Below are positions 7,990 to 15,296 of a stretch of 17,728 nt of DNA, piece after piece. The stretch spans positions 1 through 17,728 of the forward strand of contig CAYJLB010000044.1 in assembly GCA_964370845.1 (NCBI GenBank), given 5' to 3'. The notes below the pieces were generated by a model. It did not search any database and had not been told where the DNA came from. It saw only the letters and a program-made list of their open reading frames with translations. This DNA comes from CAYJLB01 sp964370845 (GTDB lineage Bacteria > Bacillota > Clostridia > Oscillospirales > Ruminococcaceae). The number at the start of each line of letters is the position of its first letter. Position 1 is the first letter of the stretch. A program made the translations under genes and the position numbers.

Positions 7990-8004
7990 GAAAGGAAGGG
8001 ACAT
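7990..8004 (+). repeat. 15-bp direct repeat, copy 2 (RBS of second permease)
   Basis: GAAAGGAAGGGACAT, identical to 7868-7882. It contains the Shine-Dalgarno sequence for ATG 8008. Confidence 0.7.
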
Positions 8005-8007
8005 TTT

Positions 8008-8907
8008 ATGAATAAAGTAAAAAGCAAGATACGATTTGAAAGAAAAGATAAGTTATTTTACTTGCTTGTTGACCTTTGGTTACTAATAGCCTTATTATTG
8101 GTATTATATCCTATAATTTATGTTATAAGTTCATCATTTAGTTCTGCTGATGCAGTTTCAACTGGTAAAGTAGTACTTTTTCCTGTAGAATTTTCTCTTG
8201 AGGGATATGAAGCAGTTTTTAAACACGAAGGTATTGTTTCAGGTTATTTAAACACTATATTTTATACTGTTGCTGGTACAGCAATAAATGTTATTATGAC
8301 AATTTTAACGGCTTATCCACTTTCAAGAAAAGTAATGCCTGGTAAAAAACTAATTATGTTTTTATTCACCTTTACAATGATATTTAATGCAGGTTTAATT
8401 CCAAACTATATGCTTAATGACCAATTAAATCTTATTGACACAAGGCTTGTAATGTTAATTCCTGGGGCAATTGGAATTTATAATGTAATTATTGCAAAAA
8501 CTTTCTTACAAAATAATCTCCCAGAAGATTTACTTGAAGCGGCATTTATTGACGGTTGTAGCCATTTTAGATTTTTGCTAAGTATCGCAATTCCACTATC
8601 TAAGCCAATTATGGCAGTATTAGTTCTTTATTATGCAGTTGCACATTGGAATAGTTATTTCAACGCATTTATCTATTTAAATGATGCAGATTTATTCCCA
8701 CTTCAAATTATATTAAGAGATATATTAGTATCCAATAGTGTAGATTCACTAGTTGTTGACCCAGAAGTAATGGCAGCAAAACAAGGTCTTGCTGATTTGC
8801 TTAAATATTCCCTAATAGTAGTTTCAAGTGCTCCGTTTATGTTTGTATACCCATTTGTACAAAAACACTTTGTAAAGGGTGCATTACAAGGCGCAGTAAA
8901 AGGATAA
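8008..8907 (+). CDS. Oligosaccharide ABC transporter permease, LplC/YtcP type
   Basis: A 299-aa second permease of the importer. Six membrane segments are predicted, the first at about residues 17-40. The ATPase-docking loop EAAFIDGCSHF begins at residue 177, and the C-terminus FVQKHFVKGALQGAVKG is the characteristic ending of the LplC/YtcP group. FTMIFNAGLIPNYML and the FPLQIILRDIL region fit the same group. It starts 150 bp after the first permease, an unusually wide gap for this gene pair, and the gap is filled by RNA element 1. It should form a heterodimer with the 6898 product in the cytoplasmic membrane. Confidence 0.92.
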   Translation: MNKVKSKIRFERKDKLFYLLVDLWLLIALLLVLYPIIYVISSSFSSADAVSTGKVVLFPVEFSLEGYEAVFKHEGIVSGYLNTIFYTVAGTAINVIMTILTAYPLSRKVMPGKKLIMFLFTFTMIFNAGLIPNYMLNDQLNLIDTRLVMLIPGAIGIYNVIIAKTFLQNNLPEDLLEAAFIDGCSHFRFLLSIAIPLSKPIMAVLVLYYAVAHWNSYFNAFIYLNDADLFPLQIILRDILVSNSVDSLVVDPEVMAAKQGLADLLKYSLIVVSSAPFMFVYPFVQKHFVKGALQGAVKG

Positions 8908-8992
8908 TAATTACAATTTTTTTTAATAAAGGAGGTTGTGCTTGCTATTAAAATTTTCGGTTATAAAAGAATTAAATTTAAAGAAGAAATTA
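8908..8992 (+). other. Spacer with orphan Shine-Dalgarno and possible 18-codon leader
   Basis: AAAGGAGG (about 8928-8935) is a perfect ribosome site, yet the next annotated gene starts 180 bases later. Six bases after it, TTG 8942 opens an 18-codon frame ending at TGA 8998 inside hairpin P0 of element 2. It could be a leader peptide or the remains of an older ribosome site displaced by the RNA element. Weak evidence only. Confidence 0.25.
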
Positions 8993-9092
8993 GTTTGAAA
9001 AAAATTTTCAAACACCGTTTTGTGCTTTTCACCAAATACGACTGGAGAAACTTTTTCACCCTAAAAACTGATGTGGAAAAGTCGCACAAAAC
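8993..9092 (+). ncRNA. Structured intergenic RNA element 2, homologue of element 1
   Basis: Same fold as 7884-7984: P0 GTTTGAAAA/TTTTCAAAC (8993-9001 with 9005-9013). P1 GTTTTGTGC/GCACAAAAC is fully paired (9017-9025 with 9084-9092). P2 is TTTCACCA/TGGAGAAA (9027-9034 with 9043-9050, one A-A mismatch, loop AATACGAC). P3 is CTTTTTCAC/GTGGAAAAG (9051-9059 with 9073-9081, one G-U, loop CCTAAAAACTGAT). Relative to element 1, the P0 closing pair changes C-G to A-T, P2 pairs change G-C to C-G, T-A to C-G and C-G to A-T, and P3 pairs change T-A to C-G, A-T to T-A and A-T to C-G. The loops agree at 7 of 8 and 11 of 13 positions. It ends 22 bp before the start of the binding-protein gene. Confidence 0.72.
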
Positions 9093-9114
9093 TAAGAAAG
9101 GAATGGGCATAATT

Positions 9115-10794
9115 ATGAAAAAAATGATTAAAAAAGCGTGTACTATTACTTTAGCAGTATCTATGTTAGCGACATTTGTTGCATGTAACAGCGATAGCTC
9201 AGATTCACAAGAAACTAATGGAAATGCTGGAACAACAGCTGGTTCAAATACAGGTTCAACCATTAAAGTTTCTGAAAAAGGAGTTCTTCCAATTGTTGAT
9301 GAACCAATTACAATAACTGTTTTTACTCCACAAGTTTCTTCACAAGTTACTGACTACTATGACAACAAACTAACTCAAAAAATGTTTGAAGACACAAATA
9401 TTCAAATTGAATGGATTTTTGCCCCTGAAAAAGATGCAAAACAAAAAGTTAACCTACTTTTAAGTACAGGTGACGACCTTCCTGACGTAATCATGGGTCA
9501 AAACTTAGGTCTAAAAGAAACAATGCTTAAATATGGTGAAGCTGGAACATTTATCGACTTAGCTCCATATTTAGAAACACAAGGCGAATACTACGGTGCT
9601 GCTCTTGAAGCACAACCTCGTGTAGTAGACTTAGTAACTGCACCAGGTGGCGCAATTTATAACATGCCACTAATTAACCCAAGTTTCCCTAACTCAGTTT
9701 CTGACAAATTATTTATTAATAAAGTTTGGCTTGATAACTTAGGACTTGATATGCCTCAAACTACAGAAGAATTTAGAGATGTTTTAATGGCATTCAAAAC
9801 ACAAGACCCAAATGGAAACGGTATTAATGATGAAATTCCACTTATGGGAGCAACTACGGGTTGGAATACAAGTGTTGAAACATTCTTACTTAACTCTTTC
9901 TTACAATACAGCAAAAACTCACTTTATAACATTGACGAAAATGGAAAAGTGTATGCTACTTATGTAACTGAAGAATATAAAGAAGGTATTAAATACATCA
10001 ATTCTTTAATCAATGACGGTTTATTAGATCCAACAAGCTACACACAAGATATTGCTCAATTAAAACAATTATTTGAAAATACTGATGCAGCATTAATTGG
10101 TGCAGTTGCAGGTGGTGGACCAAACACATTTGCTAACTTAAATGGTGAAAGATACAAAGATTATGAAATGCTACCACCACTTGAAGGCCCTGAAGGCGTA
10201 AGATTAACTAACTGGAATCCTGACAACTTGATTATGCATGAATTAGTTATCACAAGTGCTTGCGAACACCCTGAAGCAGTATTTAAATTCTTTGATTATA
10301 TGTACAGCCCTGAAATCTCAATGTTTGCTCGTAATGGTGAAGAAGGTACTGACTGGGTTCCAGCTGAAGAAGGCGAATTAAGCCTATTTGGCGAACAAGC
10401 ATTATTCGTTCCAATTTTAAAATGGGGACCTCCACAAAATTCACACTGGGCACAAAAAAATCCTGGCTACTCATACTTTACTAACCACGAAATAAGATCA
10501 GATGACCCATATGAACTACAAAGATATCTATTTGATGCTTCCGAACAACTAAGACCTTATCTTCCTGACGAATCATTAATTTATCCTAACTTTATGCATA
10601 CAACAGAGGATAGTGCTGAACTTGCTAGAATTAATCAAACTTTAACTGACTTCATTAATGACCATAGAGTTAGATTTATCACAGGCGCATTAGATATAGA
10701 TGCTGAATGGGATACTTATATGGAAAATCTTGAAAAAATTGGTTATACTGATGTAATTGATATTCTACAAGGTAGACTTGATCTTGAAAGTTAA
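9115..10794 (+). CDS. Sugar ABC transporter substrate-binding lipoprotein, LplA-like
   Basis: A 559-aa extracellular binding protein. A basic signal peptide (MKKMIKKACTITLAVSMLATFVAC) ends in lipobox FVAC with the lipidated Cys at 24, followed by a Ser/Asp/Asn/Thr/Gly-rich linker to about residue 53. The mature domain starts near ITITVFTPQ and carries GDDLPDVIMG and the calcium-like DPNGNGINDEIPL loop typical of large LplA/YtcQ-type family 1 binding proteins. Length fits that group. An upstream in-frame GTG (8938) exists, but it would translate through RNA element 2 and bury the signal peptide, so ATG 9115 with GAAAGGA upstream is used. It should capture the oligosaccharide for the two permeases. 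Ligand is unknown; the sulfatases and GH120 suggest a sulfated xylo-oligosaccharide. A terminator follows. Confidence 0.92.
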   Translation: MKKMIKKACTITLAVSMLATFVACNSDSSDSQETNGNAGTTAGSNTGSTIKVSEKGVLPIVDEPITITVFTPQVSSQVTDYYDNKLTQKMFEDTNIQIEWIFAPEKDAKQKVNLLLSTGDDLPDVIMGQNLGLKETMLKYGEAGTFIDLAPYLETQGEYYGAALEAQPRVVDLVTAPGGAIYNMPLINPSFPNSVSDKLFINKVWLDNLGLDMPQTTEEFRDVLMAFKTQDPNGNGINDEIPLMGATTGWNTSVETFLLNSFLQYSKNSLYNIDENGKVYATYVTEEYKEGIKYINSLINDGLLDPTSYTQDIAQLKQLFENTDAALIGAVAGGGPNTFANLNGERYKDYEMLPPLEGPEGVRLTNWNPDNLIMHELVITSACEHPEAVFKFFDYMYSPEISMFARNGEEGTDWVPAEEGELSLFGEQALFVPILKWGPPQNSHWAQKNPGYSYFTNHEIRSDDPYELQRYLFDASEQLRPYLPDESLIYPNFMHTTEDSAELARINQTLTDFINDHRVRFITGALDIDAEWDTYMENLEKIGYTDVIDILQGRLDLES

Positions 10795-10831
10795 TTTAGT
10801 TTAATAATTGCACATATTTTTTAAAAAACTA

Positions 10832-10860
10832 TTGATTGTTTTTGAATTTTATGTTAAAAT
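10832..10860 (+). promoter_or_regulatory. Promoter of the AraC-family regulator gene
   Basis: TTGATT (10832-10837) and TAAAAT (10855-10860) with a 17-base spacer. The start point would be near 10867, inside the left arm of the terminator hairpin, so the regulator's own transcript cannot rebuild the full terminator. Confidence 0.55.
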
Positions 10861-10894
10861 AGTATTGAAATTCACGTTTCAATACTATTTTTTT
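10858..10894 (+). terminator. Rho-independent terminator of the transporter operon
   Basis: Perfect 13-bp stem AATAGTATTGAAA/TTTCAATACTATT (10858-10870 with 10877-10889), a 6-base loop, and a seven-T run to 10894. It ends just before the GGAG ribosome site of the AraC gene and overlaps that gene's promoter. Confidence 0.85.
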
Positions 10895-10905
10895 GGAGAT
10901 TTTTA

Positions 10906-13050
10906 ATGAATAAAAACATAAAAAAGAGGATTTTTTTTGAAATAATAATTTCTTATGTAGCTGTTATAACCGTATTATTTATCGTAATTTTTACATATTC
11001 ATATAACAATATTATAAATAAAGAATATGAAAGAGTGCAAAAAGATATAGCATTATTTTTCCAATCTGAACAAGAAAATCTTGAAGAAAAATTATCAAAT
11101 GTATTCTTGATTAACAATATAATTAAGACAAATTCAGAAATAAATTTACTCCAAACTTTAGAAAGACCGATAGATGCAGAAGATATTGATAATTTAACAG
11201 AATTGTCGGAAGAATTAAGTCGATTTATTTTGCCATATAATTTTGTAAATGAAGTATATGTATATTTAGATAAAAGTGAACTTTTTATTTCAAACCAAAC
11301 ATCAGGTGTATTGTCTGATGTGTATTTTAATGCGCATTTAAATGATTGGGGAAGCTCTTTTGAGGATATTAAATCCTTATTTAGTGAAAATCCTACCCAG
11401 TCAATAAAAATTATTTCTAACACAAAGGAAATTTCTGTAATATTTTATAATTCCGAATATGAAGATATGTATGCGGCTTTTTTATTAGATTCTGACGAAA
11501 TTTTTAATTATAAAGAACTTATTGCGAGCTACCCTAATTTGCACTTTGATTTGATAAATGAAAGCAATGATATTTTGTATTCATACGGGGAAGATTTTTC
11601 CACTAATGAAGAATTAACTTTTAGTTCAAATTTTGATTTTTTCAATATTTCAATGAACTTAAAAATATCTAAGGACGATATTTCTCAAATAACAAATGAT
11701 ACAAACATTACTTTTTTTGCAACATACATATTTACTTTGTTAGTTTCAATATTAATCGCAATTTTCTTCACTAAAAGAATGTCAAACCCAGTTTCGCAAT
11801 TAATTGACCAAACAAATGTTGCTTCCAATGGCGGAGGTGGTATGAGATTAGTTTTTTCTGACATTTCTAGCTCATTTTCTAATTTAAAGGAAACCAACAC
11901 TGTTTTAAGTGAGGAACTTAATCATTTTTCTAAAGGTTTTGAAGATGTTTTTATTAATAAACTTTTAAAAAGATATTCTTTTACAAAGAAAGAATTTGAA
12001 CTTGTTCCTCCACATATGGAAAAATTTTTCTCCTTTCAAAACTACTGTGTTATTGGAATAAAACTAAGTTTTGATGACATTGAGCAAGCAATTATCCAAG
12101 AATCATTGTTAAGTAAAATTCTACTTAACAAATTCGAATATACTTATTTATATAAAGTTGAATATGACCGATTTATGCTTGTAATTGCTACTCAAAATGA
12201 CGAAAATGACATTTTTGATAAAGTGATTACTTTTAAAGAAAATTGTATAGAAAATGATGTTAATTCAAAATTTTATGTTGGAAATTCTGTTGCAATTTGT
12301 GATGATTTGCATCTATCTTATAGTGCAGTCATAAATTTAATGGATTATTACATAGATGATTATAAAAGAATTATCACATATAAAGATAATGTAGTCGTTG
12401 CTCAAAACAGCGAATATACAATTAATAAAGAACAACAAATGATTTATTTTGTTTTAAATAATGATTTTGAAAGCGCTAGAGAGTTAGTGGATAGTCTTTT
12501 CGAAGATTTAACGCCTAATAATAGTAAATTTAGAAGCCTCGTGAATTCAATTTGTTTTACTATGCGTCGAATTGAAAGTAAAATGCCTACTCTTAGTCAA
12601 GAAGATAGCAAGAATCTGCTTTTTCTTATAAAATCCATTGAAAACCAAACTGAACAAGTTGGCGTAACAGACTCTATTAAGCTTATAATTAACTCTTTTG
12701 AAGAAATTTCGAATAAAAATAAATTTGAACAAAATGATGTTTTCATTATAAAGATAAGTAATTATATAAATGAAAATTTCACAAACCCTGAACTTTCACT
12801 TGCAAAAATTTCTGATGAATTTAAAGTTTCGGAAAGCTATTTATCTATTTTTTATAAGCAAAAAACAGGTGAAAATATTTCAACTTTTATTGAGAAGTTG
12901 CGAATGGACGAAGCAAAACGCTTACTAATTAATACAAGTATTAATGTTGCGGAAATTGCAGAAAAATGTGGATATTATAATTCAAATACTTTTTATAAGG
13001 CATTTAAAAGGACTTTTGGTGTTACAACGAAAACTTTCCTCTCAAAATAA
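10906..13050 (+). CDS. Membrane-bound AraC-family transcriptional regulator
   Basis: A 714-aa one-protein sensor-regulator. Transmembrane helix 1 lies at about residues 11-31 and helix 2 at about 269-288 (FFATYIFTLLVSILIAIFF). They enclose a roughly 235-residue extracellular sensor that I would expect to be Cache-like. A cytoplasmic linker of about 320 residues follows, then an AraC-type double helix-turn-helix at about 612-714 with the signatures LSLAKISDEFKVSESYLS and NVAEIAEKCGYYNSNTFYKAFKRTFG. No histidine-kinase or receiver domain is present. This architecture is typical next to LplB/LplC importers, where it activates the transporter operon in response to the sugar. It is transcribed separately, from a promoter overlapping the transporter terminator. 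GGAG lies 7 bases before ATG 10906. Its likely targets are the two matched sites at 6519-6545 and 6793-6819. Confidence 0.9.
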   Translation: MNKNIKKRIFFEIIISYVAVITVLFIVIFTYSYNNIINKEYERVQKDIALFFQSEQENLEEKLSNVFLINNIIKTNSEINLLQTLERPIDAEDIDNLTELSEELSRFILPYNFVNEVYVYLDKSELFISNQTSGVLSDVYFNAHLNDWGSSFEDIKSLFSENPTQSIKIISNTKEISVIFYNSEYEDMYAAFLLDSDEIFNYKELIASYPNLHFDLINESNDILYSYGEDFSTNEELTFSSNFDFFNISMNLKISKDDISQITNDTNITFFATYIFTLLVSILIAIFFTKRMSNPVSQLIDQTNVASNGGGGMRLVFSDISSSFSNLKETNTVLSEELNHFSKGFEDVFINKLLKRYSFTKKEFELVPPHMEKFFSFQNYCVIGIKLSFDDIEQAIIQESLLSKILLNKFEYTYLYKVEYDRFMLVIATQNDENDIFDKVITFKENCIENDVNSKFYVGNSVAICDDLHLSYSAVINLMDYYIDDYKRIITYKDNVVVAQNSEYTINKEQQMIYFVLNNDFESARELVDSLFEDLTPNNSKFRSLVNSICFTMRRIESKMPTLSQEDSKNLLFLIKSIENQTEQVGVTDSIKLIINSFEEISNKNKFEQNDVFIIKISNYINENFTNPELSLAKISDEFKVSESYLSIFYKQKTGENISTFIEKLRMDEAKRLLINTSINVAEIAEKCGYYNSNTFYKAFKRTFGVTTKTFLSK

Positions 13051-13086
13051 TCAAGGTTAGATTTTTAAAAAATAATATACAAAGGA

Positions 13087-13096
13087 NNNNNNNNNN
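13087..13096. other. Assembly gap (10 N)
   Basis: Ten unknown bases, a conventional scaffold-gap filler whose true length is unknown. A gene or repeat could be missing, and adjacency of the sugar and iron loci should not be assumed. Confidence 0.98.
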
Positions 13097-13128
13097 ATGA
13101 AATTTAGAATTTCATCGCTTTTTATTTT
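13097..13128 (+). terminator. Probable terminator hairpin at gap edge
   Basis: ATGAAATT, loop TAG, AATTTCAT (13097-13115), then CGC and a T-rich tail to 13128. The stem begins at the first base after the gap, so it may be longer. It could end the AraC gene or an unseen gene lying in the gap. Confidence 0.5.
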
Positions 13129-13183
13129 AATATAAACGTCATATTTAAAGTATACATAAACTTTTACATTTTTAAGCTCGTTA

Positions 13184-13197
13184 TTAGCAAATACTAA
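13184..13197 (+). promoter_or_regulatory. Palindromic operator copy 1, upstream of -35
   Basis: TTAGCAAATACTAA, an imperfect palindrome fitting TTAGnAnnTnCTAA. It is also nearly the reverse complement of copy 2 (13 of 14). Its centre is 44 bp upstream of copy 2. Confidence 0.5.
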
Positions 13198-13215
13198 CTA
13201 ACTTGTATTATTCCC

Positions 13216-13244
13216 TTGACTTTAAGGTTAGTATGTGCTAATAT
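13216..13244 (+). promoter_or_regulatory. Promoter of the siderophore-uptake operon
   Basis: TTGACT (13216-13221), a 17-base spacer and TAATAT (13239-13244), a near-consensus sigma-A promoter. Strong core elements plus palindromes over the spacer and start point imply control by repression, as expected for an iron-uptake operon. Confidence 0.75.
13228..13241 (+). promoter_or_regulatory. Palindromic operator copy 2, over spacer and -10
   Basis: TTAGTATGTGCTAA fits TTAGnAnnTnCTAA and covers the spacer end and the first bases of the -10 box. A bound protein would block RNA polymerase. Confidence 0.55.
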
Positions 13245-13252
13245 AACCTAAG

Positions 13253-13266
13253 TTAGAAGCTTCTAA
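13253..13266 (+). promoter_or_regulatory. Palindromic operator copy 3, at the transcript start
   Basis: TTAGAAGCTTCTAA, the core of a perfect 18-bp palindrome (AGTTAGAAGCTTCTAACT, 13251-13268). Its centre is 25 bp after copy 2, just past the expected start point near 13250. TTAG/CTAA arms recall DtxR/IdeR-type metal boxes more than Fur boxes, but the 14-bp form does not match either consensus as I know it. Confidence 0.55.
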
Positions 13267-13294
13267 CTCGACTTAATTTGGAAAGGCGTTGCTT

Positions 13295-14314
13295 ATGAAA
13301 AAAAATATGATTACCATAATAATGGTAGTTCTAACGATAATTTTAGGTATAGTTTCAATTTTTATCGGCGCATATGATGTATCCTTGAGTGGAATTTTAC
13401 AAGGAGATTTTTTACAACTTACAGTGCTTTTAAACGCAAGATTACCTCGTTTATTCGCAATTCTTTGTACAGGTATTGGTATGAGTATTGCGGGTCTTAT
13501 AATGCAAAACCTTTGTATGAATAAATTTGTTTCACCAACTACTGGTGCAACTATTTCCTCGGCACAGCTTGGAATTATCATTGCAATGCTATTTGTTCCT
13601 ACAGCTTCATTGGCGATAAGAACGACTTTTGCTTTTGTAATGTCAATAATAGGAACTTGGGTTTTTGTATGGTTTGTGCAAAAAATTAAGTTCAAAGATG
13701 TTATAATGGTTCCCCTTATTGGTATAATGTTTAACAGCGTTATCGGCGGTGTAGTTAGCTATTTAGCTTATGAAAATGACTTATCTCAAGTTTTATCAAA
13801 TATTTTGGTTGGTGATTTTTCATTGATATTAGCTGGCAGATATGAAATAGTATTTTTAATTTTACCTCTTGTAATTGTGGCATTTATTTATGCAAACCAT
13901 TTTAATATTGTTGGTATGGGGGAAGATTTCTCCACTAATTTAGGTGTAAATTATAAAATCGTAATGTTCGGCGGACTTTCAATTGCTGCTGTAATTACTG
14001 CAAGTGTTGTAGTTACTGTAGGTACAATTTCTTACATAGGGCTTATTGTTCCAAACATTGTTTCAATGTTTAGAGGGGACAAAATCCGCGGAAGTATTCT
14101 AGATGTAGGCGTTTTCGGAGCATTATTTGTTCTAGTTTGTGACATTATCGGACGTGTTGTTATTCAGCCTTACGAAATGCCAATTGAACTAGTTTCAGGT
14201 ATTATAGGAAGCGTACTCTTCATCATTTTACTATTCAAACGTTTAAGTTCAGGCAAACCTAAAATCAAAAAAGGGGAGGTAGCTTGTAGTGGCAAAGGCA
14301 GTAGCACTTACTAA
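13295..14314 (+). CDS. yclN: Siderophore/iron-chelate ABC transporter permease 1 (FecCD family, YclN-like)
   Basis: A 339-aa polytopic permease of the FecCD/BtuC family, with about nine to ten membrane helices. The block GMSIAGLIMQNLCMNKFVSPTTGAT is characteristic of the YclN/FatD/CeuB branch that imports catecholate-type siderophores such as petrobactin or enterobactin-like chelates. GTISYIGLIVPNIVSMFRGD is the conserved loop contacting the ATPase. ATG 13295 is taken over the in-frame TTG 13289 because GGAAAGG lies 8 bases upstream. It is the first gene below the palindrome-bearing promoter. Its end overlaps the next permease by 26 bp. The exact ligand cannot be read from sequence. Confidence 0.9.
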   Translation: MKKNMITIIMVVLTIILGIVSIFIGAYDVSLSGILQGDFLQLTVLLNARLPRLFAILCTGIGMSIAGLIMQNLCMNKFVSPTTGATISSAQLGIIIAMLFVPTASLAIRTTFAFVMSIIGTWVFVWFVQKIKFKDVIMVPLIGIMFNSVIGGVVSYLAYENDLSQVLSNILVGDFSLILAGRYEIVFLILPLVIVAFIYANHFNIVGMGEDFSTNLGVNYKIVMFGGLSIAAVITASVVVTVGTISYIGLIVPNIVSMFRGDKIRGSILDVGVFGALFVLVCDIIGRVVIQPYEMPIELVSGIIGSVLFIILLFKRLSSGKPKIKKGEVACSGKGSSTY

Positions 14315-15293
14315 AACATCAATTAAAACAAAAAGAAAAGGCTTTTCCTCACTTCAAAAGCTAATTGCATTATTAGTTCTTTCTGTAGTTTTTGGGCTTG
14401 TATATCAATTTATTTTTGTAGATATGAACTTTTTTGATTATGCAATGCATATAAGAACTCCAAAACTTGTGACAATGATAATTGCAGCCTTTTGTATAGG
14501 CACAGCAAGCATAGTTTTTCAATCAATAATAAGAAATAGAATTGTAACACCTTGTCTTTTAGGAATGAATTCACTTTATATAATTGTCCACACAGCCATA
14601 GTATTTTTCCTTGGTTCAAGCAGCTTATTAGCATCAAATAAATATGTTTCATTTTTAGTTGACATAGCTATAATGGGCGTTGCTGGAACAATTATTTATG
14701 GCTCATTGTTCAAAAAGACTAAGTATAATATCCTTTATGTGCTTTTAGCGGGAACAGTTCTTGCAACTTTATTTACAAGTATTACAAACACAATGACTCG
14801 TGTTATGGACCCTAACGAATATGACCAACTGCTAACTGAATTAGTGGCAGGGTTTGACCATGTAAATGCTGAATTAATTTACATTGCCTTAGGTTTAATG
14901 GTTGTGACAGTGATTATTTTCTGGAAAGAAGTAAGATTGTTAGATGTAATTACTCTTGGAAAAAATCAAGCTATAAACCTTGGCGTTGACTATGACAAAA
15001 CGGTGAGAAAGCTTCTTATTGGAGTAACTTTCTTCATTACAATAGCAACCGCTTTAGTAGGACCTATTTCTTTCTTAGGTCTAATAATTGCAAACCTTTC
15101 AAGAGAACTATTTAAAACATATAAGCACAGCTATTTAATGATAGGTTCAGCTTTAATGGGCGTTGTAGTTTTACTTGGCGGGCAAACTTTAATAGAACAC
15201 GTTTTTGGCTTTGGAACACAAATTTCAGTATTCATCAATTTATTTGGTGGAGCATATTTCTTATTCTTAGTGCTTAAAAATAAAGGAGCTTGA
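14289..15293 (+). CDS. yclO: Siderophore/iron-chelate ABC transporter permease 2 (FecCD family, YclO-like)
   Basis: A 334-aa second FecCD permease that should form the channel heterodimer with the previous product. TASIVFQSIIRNRIVTPCLLGMNSLY matches the YclO/FatC/CeuC branch, and GPISFLGLIIANLSRELFKTYKH is the ATPase-contact loop. The GTG start at 14289 lies inside the previous gene and is supported by GGGGAGG 9 bases upstream. The 26-bp overlap implies coupled translation. The extended basic N-terminus (about 25 residues, KTSIKTKRKG) stays cytoplasmic before the first helix. Confidence 0.9.
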   Translation: MAKAVALTKTSIKTKRKGFSSLQKLIALLVLSVVFGLVYQFIFVDMNFFDYAMHIRTPKLVTMIIAAFCIGTASIVFQSIIRNRIVTPCLLGMNSLYIIVHTAIVFFLGSSSLLASNKYVSFLVDIAIMGVAGTIIYGSLFKKTKYNILYVLLAGTVLATLFTSITNTMTRVMDPNEYDQLLTELVAGFDHVNAELIYIALGLMVVTVIIFWKEVRLLDVITLGKNQAINLGVDYDKTVRKLLIGVTFFITIATALVGPISFLGLIIANLSRELFKTYKHSYLMIGSALMGVVVLLGGQTLIEHVFGFGTQISVFINLFGGAYFLFLVLKNKGA

Positions 15294-15296
15294 TTA

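Noticed and set aside
8938..9114. N-terminal extension of the sugar-binding protein from GTG 8938
   Set aside because: It would translate straight through RNA element 2 and place the signal peptide at an internal position. ATG 9115 gives a classic lipoprotein signal with a ribosome site.
8961..9263. Reverse-strand 100-codon frame across RNA element 2
   Set aside because: No ribosome site, antisense to the signal peptide of a clear lipoprotein gene; a shadow frame.
13161..13176. CTTTTACATTTTTAAG as a third copy of the TTTACACTTTA regulator site
   Set aside because: Only partial agreement in AT-rich DNA, not positioned next to a -35 box, and in a different locus beyond the gap.
13184..13268. 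Fur box at the siderophore promoter
   Set aside because: No GATAATGATAATCATTATC-like or 7-1-7 TGATAAT-type match; the visible palindromes have TTAG/CTAA arms instead.
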